In this document: positions 59,274 through 64,000 of the stretch, in pieces
How the letters are laid out: each line of letters opens with the position of its first letter
Position numbering within the stretch: position 1 is the stretch's first letter
Assembly (NCBI RefSeq): GCF_014650575.1
Contig: NZ_BMVF01000022.1
Coordinates: 1 to 64,000, forward strand
Reading direction: 5' to 3'
From: Streptomyces naganishii JCM 4654
Lineage (GTDB): Bacteria > Actinomycetota > Actinomycetes > Streptomycetales > Streptomycetaceae
Length of the DNA: 64,000 nt
Position numbers and translations under genes: made by a program
Notes under the pieces: generated by a model
What the model was told of the DNA's origin: nothing
Seen by the model: the letters and a program-made list of their open reading frames with translations, nothing else
Databases searched by the model: none

Positions 59274-59289
59274 CTAAGCGCTCGCTCAC
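59274..59289. promoter_or_regulatory. Operator-like site before the second TetR gene
   Basis: CTAAGCGCTCGCTCAC contains the half-sites TAAGC and GCTCA at the same spacing as the clean palindrome upstream of the MaoC gene (CTAAGCAACTGCTTAG). Ten of sixteen bases match. Confidence 0.5.
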
Positions 59290-59333
59290 CCATCCCGGTA
59301 TGGTGTTACTCCTGCCAGTGAATGAGGTGAGCG

Positions 59334-59981
59334 ATGAGTATGGCGGAGGAGACGGCCGGCACCGAGGCGTCGCCGTGGGGTGAGGTCACGCCCGACGCGG
59401 CCCGGCGGCTGCTGCTCGCCGCGGTGGAGGCGTTCGCGGAGCGCGGCTACCACGCCACGACGACCCGTGACATCGCGGGCCGCGCCGGCATGAGCCCGGC
59501 CGCGCTCTACATCCACTACAAGACCAAGGAAGAGCTGCTCCACCGCATCAGCCGGATCGGCCACGAGAAGGCGCTCGACATCCTGCGCACGGCGGCCCGC
59601 GCCGAGGGCAGCCCCGCCGAGCGGCTCGCCGAGGCCGTCAGCTCCTTCGTCCGCTGGCACGCCGGCGGACGCACCACCGCGCGGGTCGTGCAGTACGAAC
59701 TCGACTCGCTCGGCCCCGAGGCGCGCGCCGAGATCCTGGCGCTGCGCCGGCAGGTCGACGCCGAGGTGCGCGGCATCATCGAGGAGGGCGTGGCATCGGG
59801 GGAGTTCGACGTCCCCGACGTGCAGGGCACCACGCTCGCCGTGCTGTCCCTGTGCATCGACGTGGCCCGCTGGTTCAACGTCGACGGCCCCCGCACCCCC
59901 GAGGAGGTCGGCGCGCTGTACGCCGATCTCGTCCTGCGGATGGTGGGCGCGGGGGAGCCGTCCGGGACCGCTCAGAGGTAG
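59334..59981 (+). CDS. TetR-family regulator
   Basis: Regulator of 215 aa with helix-turn-helix LLLAAVEAFAERGYHATTTRDIAGRAGMSPAALYIHYKTKEELLHRI and a C-terminal domain like the TetR_C of FadR/PaaR-type regulators (RVVQYELDSLGPEARAEILALRRQVDAEV). These often bind acyl-CoA. It is convergent with the MaoC gene, their 3' ends overlapping by ten bases; both genes have TAAGC-type palindromes upstream. ATG at 59334 follows GAGGTGA. Confidence 0.9.
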   Translation: MSMAEETAGTEASPWGEVTPDAARRLLLAAVEAFAERGYHATTTRDIAGRAGMSPAALYIHYKTKEELLHRISRIGHEKALDILRTAARAEGSPAERLAEAVSSFVRWHAGGRTTARVVQYELDSLGPEARAEILALRRQVDAEVRGIIEEGVASGEFDVPDVQGTTLAVLSLCIDVARWFNVDGPRTPEEVGALYADLVLRMVGAGEPSGTAQR

Positions 59982-60433
59982 TAGCGGGCCACCGACTCGG
60001 CCACGCACACCGGCTTGTCGCCGCCCTCGCGCTCCACGGTGAACGCCGTGGCGACCTGCACGCCGCCCGGCACCTCGTCCACGGCCGAGATCGTCGCGGT
60101 GGCGCGCAGCCGCGAGCCGACCGGCACGGGCGCCGGGAAACGGACCTTGTTGGTGCCGTAGTTGACGCCCATCTTCACGCCCTCGACGCTGATCAGCTGC
60201 GGTCCGAACAGGGGGAGCAGCGAGAGGGTCAGATAGCCGTGGGCGATCGTCGTGCCGAAGGGACCGGAGGCGGCCTTCTCCGGGTCGACGTGGATCCACT
60301 GCTGGTCGCCGGTCGCCTCCGCGAACAGGTCGATCCGCTTCTGGTCGATCTCCAGCCAGTCGGTGTACCCCAGCTGCTCGCCCACCGCCGCCTTCAGCTC
60401 GTCGGCGGACGCGAAGATCCTCGGCTCTGCCAT
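59972..60433 (-). CDS. MaoC-like enoyl-CoA hydratase
   Basis: Hot-dog-fold enzyme of 153 aa. The hydratase-2 motif is present: FAEATGDQQWIHVDPEKAASGPFGTTIAHGYLTLSLLP, with catalytic Asp and His. It probably adds water to trans-2-enoyl-CoA (R-specific) in fatty acid breakdown. ATG at 60433 has GAGAGG eight bases upstream, which favours it over an in-frame ATG six codons earlier. It has a clear palindrome in front and overlaps the TetR gene at the 3' end. Confidence 0.92.
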   Translation of the reverse strand: MAEPRIFASADELKAAVGEQLGYTDWLEIDQKRIDLFAEATGDQQWIHVDPEKAASGPFGTTIAHGYLTLSLLPLFGPQLISVEGVKMGVNYGTNKVRFPAPVPVGSRLRATATISAVDEVPGGVQVATAFTVEREGGDKPVCVAESVARYYL

Positions 60434-60466
60434 GTCCCCGGCCTCTCCCATCGCAAGTCAACATCC

Positions 60467-60482
60467 CTAAGCAACTGCTTAG
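60467..60482. promoter_or_regulatory. Operator palindrome of the MaoC gene
   Basis: CTAAGCA-AC-TGCTTAG is a perfect palindrome around a two-base centre, 34 bases before the MaoC start codon. The same half-sites appear before the convergent TetR gene. Confidence 0.8.
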
Positions 60483-60599
60483 CATGGTCTCCGGGACGGC
60501 CTCTGTCAACGGGACACGACCCGATGGCGGCACGCCCTCGCCGCCGCGTGAGCCCGGTTCGCCCTGCCCGCGTCCGGCGCCGGCGTGTCCGCGCGGCGC

Positions 60600-61130
60600 G
60601 GCCGTCGGCAACTCGGCGTCGGCCGGGGCGCGTTGGCCGTCGGGGGGGGGGTGGAGGGTGTCCGCCAGGCCGATGCGGGCGGTGAGTCCCAGGCTTTCCG
60701 CCAGGCGCGGGACAGGCCAGGCGGTGGCGTCCTCACTGTGGGGCGGGAGCGGGCGGCCGTGGGCGTCGCCGAGCGCCGACAGGCTGCGTACGCGGACCGC
60801 TCGGCCGTATCCGGTCAGGCGCCCGTCACCCCGTATCCGGTCAGGCGTCCGTCACCTTCGCCGCCACCCGCCGCCCCCTCGCCCCCAGCGGCGAGGCCGC
60901 GAACCGGGCCGCACCGTCCGTGCCGGAGCGGACTGCCGACGGGCGTCGCCGCGACCACGCGCGGGAACAGGCTCTCCCGGTCGCACGGCGTCCTCGGACG
61001 GACGTGGACCAAAGTGGCCCCGGCCGTGACGGCCCCGGCGGCGAACTTTGCGAGGGCCGCGGGCGTCAGCGGCACCACCGCGCCGTCGGTGGCCCGCCGG
61101 GACCCGTGCGGGCACGCCCGCACCACCGTA
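60600..61130 (-). pseudogene. Decayed BKACE (beta-keto acid cleavage enzyme) gene
   Basis: Two pieces of a BKACE-family protein can be read on the minus strand in different frames. The N-terminal piece (about 61130-60935) reads GAVVPLTPAALAKFAAGAV, then TLVHVRPRTPCDRESLFPRV, matching the family's PLTPxALA and VHVHPRD segments; the key His of the second is Arg here. The C-terminal piece (about 60775-60600) reads ATAWPVPRLAESLGLTARIG followed by LADTLHPPPDGQRAPADAEL, matching the WPVL...TRIGLEDTL end. The middle of the usual 270-300 residues is missing, and no start codon with a ribosome site exists. A 10-base G run at 60642-60651 is an added frameshift risk. Confidence 0.65.
60805..60856. repeat. 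26-bp tandem duplication inside the BKACE remnant
   Basis: Two adjacent 26-bp copies (60805-60830 and 60831-60856) starting CCGTATCCGGTCAGGCG differ by one base (C/T at the 18th position). They lie at the point where the middle of the BKACE gene is missing. Confidence 0.95.
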
Positions 61131-61172
61131 AAGCCCCCGTTCGATCGTGAAGCCCCCCGTTGTCGATCGTGA
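61127..61172. repeat. Short direct repeats before the BKACE remnant
   Basis: Three copies of AAGCCCCCGTT (one with an extra C) are separated by CGATCGTG spacers (GTAAAGCCCCCGTT, GTGAAGCCCCCCGTT, GTGAAGCCCCCGTT). They occupy the place where the promoter and start of the BKACE gene would be. Confidence 0.9.
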
Positions 61173-61222
61173 AGCCCCCGTTGAGAGGGGTGCGGCATCC
61201 CCCAGCGCACCCCTCGCCGTTC

Positions 61223-61825
61223 TCAGGCGGACACCAGCAGTCGCCCCCGCCTGGCGTACGCCAGGGCCTCGGGGGTGAGGACGGGACGCGGCACCAGGAT
61301 CCCGCAGTCCGCGCAGACCGGACCGGACGAGGGCTCGTGGTCCAGGTCGTACCGCCAGACCAGGCGCTCCCCGGCGCACACCGGGCAGGACGCGCCCGGG
61401 TCGCGCTCCAGCGCCGCGATCAGCCGGCGCAGCACCTCCGCCAGCGGCTCGCCGGGGTGCACGCGCGGGTCGTCGCACCAGGCGACCCCGAATCCGCCCC
61501 AGGTCAGCCGGTGCCAGTCGTCCACGCTGCCGGGCCTGCGCAGCCCGTCGTGCTTCTCCTTCCTGCGGCGCCTGGCGAACTCGACCTCGTAGTCGAGCCA
61601 CACCGAACGCGCCTCCTCGAGCTCCTCCAGCGCGGCCACGAGCCGCACCGGATCGGGGGACCTGTCCTCCGGGCCGAACCCGGCCCGTGAGCACAGATGG
61701 TCCCAGGTGGCCCTGTGCCCGTAAGGGGCGAAGCGCTCAAGGCACTTGCGCAACGAGTAACGCCGCAGCGCCAGATCGCACCGCGGGTCGCGCACCTGTC
61801 TCGCCAGACTCCGGAAACCGGCCAT
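61223..61825 (-). CDS. Hypothetical protein with C-terminal zinc ribbon
   Basis: Protein of 200 aa. Four cysteines, CPVC (about 152-155) and CADC (about 176-179), form a probable zinc ribbon near the C terminus, ending VLTPEALAYARRGRLLVSA. The N-terminal part is helical and charged (LEELEEARSVWLDYEVEFARRRRKEKHDG). ATG at 61825 has GGAGG ten bases upstream. No family is recognised and neighbours give no clue. Confidence 0.7.
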   Translation of the reverse strand: MAGFRSLARQVRDPRCDLALRRYSLRKCLERFAPYGHRATWDHLCSRAGFGPEDRSPDPVRLVAALEELEEARSVWLDYEVEFARRRRKEKHDGLRRPGSVDDWHRLTWGGFGVAWCDDPRVHPGEPLAEVLRRLIAALERDPGASCPVCAGERLVWRYDLDHEPSSGPVCADCGILVPRPVLTPEALAYARRGRLLVSA

Positions 61826-62084
61826 CGCCCTGCACCTCCGTCACACCTGCACCTGTACTCCGGTCACTTCGGTCACTTCGGCGTCGTCGTGCGGAGTCGT
61901 CGTAACGACGTCGCCGAGTAGACGTATCGACATGCGATCCGGCTCCATCCGTTTTCCGATGGCCCCCATAACGCCTCCCTTGCCGACCTCCACGAGGCAA
62001 CTCCAAAAAGTGACGCATGTTCATCTTCCAACTCGGGGATACCGGCGGTAACGTCCCGCACCACCACCGTCGGGAGGAGCTGCC

Positions 62085-64000
62085 ATGCCACGGCGCACCC
62101 CACAGTTCGCGCTCGACAGACTGAGAACTCCCCGCAGATTCCACGGGTTCCTGAAGACGGCATCCGTATGCGTCCTCATTGCCGGTCTTTTGTCGCCCTT
62201 TTCCCAGGCGATGGCCGCCGAGGCCGCCCCTGTGAACGCGGCCGCGGCCGCCAACGACTACTGTGGCGGCCAGTGTTCGGACATCCTGCCGCCCGGCGAG
62301 AACGGCAACGCCACCCTTGCCCAGATCCTCCTCAACCAGGCCTTCGGCACCCAGCCCGGCCATGCCGAGGACCAGCTCGGACCGTACGCCGGACTCCCCA
62401 CCGGCTACTCCTCGCTGACCGACGCGAAGATCAACGACTTTTTCAACGACGCCTCCTTCGGGGTCCCCTCCGACCAGGTCGCGTCCACCGAGAAGCCCGC
62501 CGGCCGCGGCGACGTCACGATCGTCCGCGACAAGAAGAGCGGTGTGCCGCACATCACCGGCACCACCCGCTACGGCACCGAGTTCGGCGCCGGGTACGCG
62601 GCCGCCGAGGACCGGCTGTGGCTCATGGACGTCTTCCGGCACGTGGGCCGCGGGCAGTTGACCGCCTTCGCCGGCGGCGCGGCCTCCAACCAGGGCCTGG
62701 AGCAGGAGTTCTGGCGCAACGCGCCCTACACCGAGGCCGACCTCCAGGGGCAGATCGACAACGCGGTGGCCAAGGCGGGCCCGCGCGGTCGGCAGGCCCT
62801 CGCGGACGTCAACGCCTACCTCGCCGGCGTCAACGCCTACATCGACGCCTCCGACTCCGGCCGCTACTTCCCCGGCGAGTACGTCCTGACCGGCCACAAG
62901 GACGCCATCACCAACGCCGGCACCATCGAGCACTTCAAGGTCACCGACCTGGTCGCGCTGGCCTCCGTGATCGGCTCGCTGTTCGGCTCCGGCGGGGGCG
63001 GCGAGGTCAACAACGCGCTCTCCCTGCTGGCCGCGCAGGCCAAGTACGGCGTGCAGGAAGGCACCAAGGTCTGGGAGTCCTTCCGTGAGCGCAACGACCC
63101 CGAGGCCGTCCTCACCGTCCACGACGGCCGCAGCTTCCCCTACGCCACGAAGCCGGACAGCGCCCAGGGGGAGGCCCTGCCCGACGCCGGCTCGGTGACC
63201 CAGGAACCCCTGGTCTACGACCGCACCGGCAGCGCGGCGACCTCCGCGGCCAAGGGCGCCTCCACGACCGCCGCGAAGACCTCCCTGTCCTCGGCCAGGC
63301 GCGGGATGTCCAACGCCCTGGTGGTCGGCGGCAAGTCCACCGCGAGCGGCCACCCGGTCGCCGTCTTCGGCCCGCAGACCGGCTACTTCGCCCCCCAGCT
63401 CCTCATGCTCCAGGAGATCCAGGGCCCGGGCATCAGCGCCCGCGGCGCCTCCTTCGCCGGCCTGAGCATGTACGTCGAGCTCGGCCGCGGCCAGGACTAC
63501 TCCTGGAGCGCCACGACCTCCGGCCAGGACATCATCGACACCTACGCCGTCGAGCTGTGCCAGGACGACTACCACTACCTGTACCACGGCGCCTGCACGG
63601 CGATGGACAAGGTCGAACAGACCAACTCCTGGAAGCCCACCGTCGCCGACGGCACCGCGGCCGGCTCCTACACGATGCGCGTGTGGCGCACCAAGTACGG
63701 CCCCGTCGAGTACCGCGCCACCGTCGGCGGCAAGAAGGTCGCCTACACCACCCTGCGCTCGTCGTTCCTGCACGAGGCCGACTCGATCATCGGCTTCCAG
63801 ATGCTCAACGACCCGGACTACGTGAAGGGCCCGCAGGACTTCCAGCAGGCCACCCAGCACATCAACTTCACGTTCAACTGGTTCTACGCCGACTCCTCGC
63901 ACGTCGCGTACTACAACAGCGGCGACAACCCGGTGCGCGCGAGCGGTGTCGACGCCGAGTTCCCGGTGTGGGCGCGGCAGGGCTACGAGTGGCGGAACTG
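62085..64000 (+). CDS. Penicillin acylase-family (Ntn-hydrolase) precursor, 3' end cut
   Basis: Secreted N-terminal-nucleophile amidase; 638 codons are visible and the gene runs past the window edge. The signal peptide (about 1-44) ends AMAAEA. The alpha-subunit region has VTIVRDKKSGVPHITGTTRYGTEFGAGYAAAEDRLWLMD, the family's signature. A linker leads to RRGMSNALVVGGKSTASGHP, where the chain would be cut before Ser409, the catalytic nucleophile. GPQTGYFAPQ follows as usual. Such enzymes cleave acyl side chains of beta-lactams, lipopeptides or acyl-homoserine lactones. ATG at 62085 has GGGAGGAG five bases upstream. Confidence 0.92.
   Translation, partial: MPRRTPQFALDRLRTPRRFHGFLKTASVCVLIAGLLSPFSQAMAAEAAPVNAAAAANDYCGGQCSDILPPGENGNATLAQILLNQAFGTQPGHAEDQLGPYAGLPTGYSSLTDAKINDFFNDASFGVPSDQVASTEKPAGRGDVTIVRDKKSGVPHITGTTRYGTEFGAGYAAAEDRLWLMDVFRHVGRGQLTAFAGGAASNQGLEQEFWRNAPYTEADLQGQIDNAVAKAGPRGRQALADVNAYLAGVNAYIDASDSGRYFPGEYVLTGHKDAITNAGTIEHFKVTDLVALASVIGSLFGSGGGGEVNNALSLLAAQAKYGVQEGTKVWESFRERNDPEAVLTVHDGRSFPYATKPDSAQGEALPDAGSVTQEPLVYDRTGSAATSAAKGASTTAAKTSLSSARRGMSNALVVGGKSTASGHPVAVFGPQTGYFAPQLLMLQEIQGPGISARGASFAGLSMYVELGRGQDYSWSATTSGQDIIDTYAVELCQDDYHYLYHGACTAMDKVEQTNSWKPTVADGTAAGSYTMRVWRTKYGPVEYRATVGGKKVAYTTLRSSFLHEADSIIGFQMLNDPDYVKGPQDFQQATQHINFTFNWFYADSSHVAYYNSGDNPVRASGVDAEFPVWARQGYEWRN

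Noticed and set aside
61862..61881. GGTCACTTC repeated twice
   Set aside because: Two adjacent copies of a ten-base unit are too little to support a regulatory or repeat feature.
62168..63088. Plus-strand frame starting MRPHCRSFVALFPGDG
   Set aside because: It is an out-of-frame shadow of the acylase gene starting at 62085; the translation is Arg-rich and featureless.
61737..63902. Minus-strand 721-codon frame opposite the acylase gene
   Set aside because: The plus strand encodes an unmistakable penicillin-acylase-family precursor with signal peptide and nucleophile motif.
1..64000. Biosynthetic gene cluster, prophage, CRISPR or transposon
   Set aside because: No KS, condensation, terpene synthase, lanthipeptide, integrase, transposase, cas or phage structural motifs were seen, and no regularly spaced identical repeats with unique spacers.

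Overview
The window is chromosomal DNA of a Streptomyces species. The evidence is the very high GC content with strong G/C bias at codon position 3, frequent GTG starts and some TTG starts, streptogrisin-type serine proteases, class F sortase, LAxTG sorting signals, rare TTA codons, and the general gene set. No rRNA, tRNA, CRISPR array, prophage, IS element, or NRPS/PKS cluster was seen. The right edge cuts a penicillin-acylase-family gene.

Layout. (1) 0.7-4.1 kb: a DUF1684 protein and two secreted streptogrisins (B-like and D-like), followed by a strong terminator and a 5 x 15 bp repeat. (2) 4.3-10.2 kb: an ABC-2-like membrane protein divergent from an SOS-type mutagenesis operon, dnaE2 plus an ImuB-like inactive Y-family polymerase, with a LexA-box-like palindrome in front. 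(3) 10.2-18.4 kb: a cupin/MarR pair sharing operators, a secreted lipase with a Crp-like site, a wall-anchored AA10 LPMO, a 44-aa protein, a methyltransferase, DUF402, GNAT, GntR, DUF72 and AAA genes. (4) 18.5-28.3 kb: an exopolysaccharide cluster with a PslG/GH39-like glycosidase, a Wzx-like flippase fused to a GT-C/Wzy-like membrane protein, a NodB deacetylase, two GT2 transferases, a FemAB/CelD-like acyltransferase and a small membrane protein. Two of these genes carry a TTA codon, suggesting bldA control. (5) 28.4-37.8 kb: a GDSL lipase, a Ser/Thr kinase, then a NicO-type metal transporter, TPR and DUF4331 operon divergent from a SigK-type ECF sigma factor and its RskA-type anti-sigma factor, with a SigK-like promoter in front of the DUF4331 gene.

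(6) 37.8-45.6 kb: a CoA transferase, a drug-efflux ABC pair with divergent TetR, a stand-alone type ISP C-terminal domain protein, homogentisate dioxygenase with a GntR/UTRA regulator, and a lipoprotein. (7) 45.8-52.1 kb: a TetR gene and an orphan molybdopterin oxidoreductase carrying an in-frame Streptomyces dispersed repeat, a sortase F pair, and a sugar-type ABC ATPase. (8) 52.2-60.4 kb: aldehyde and alcohol dehydrogenases, a degenerate ~33-bp repeat array, EamA, ArsR, TetR/acyl-CoA dehydrogenase, YiaAB, and TetR/MaoC. Near-identical palindromes precede the aldehyde dehydrogenase and the TetR/acyl-CoA dehydrogenase pair, linking them in one probable regulon. (9) 60.6-64 kb: a decayed BKACE gene, a zinc-ribbon protein and the penicillin-acylase-family gene.

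The best candidates for undescribed biology are the SigK-DUF4331-TPR-NicO system, the bldA-linked exopolysaccharide cluster with its fused flippase, and the two-operator TetR regulon. All functional statements come from reading motifs; no database search was run.
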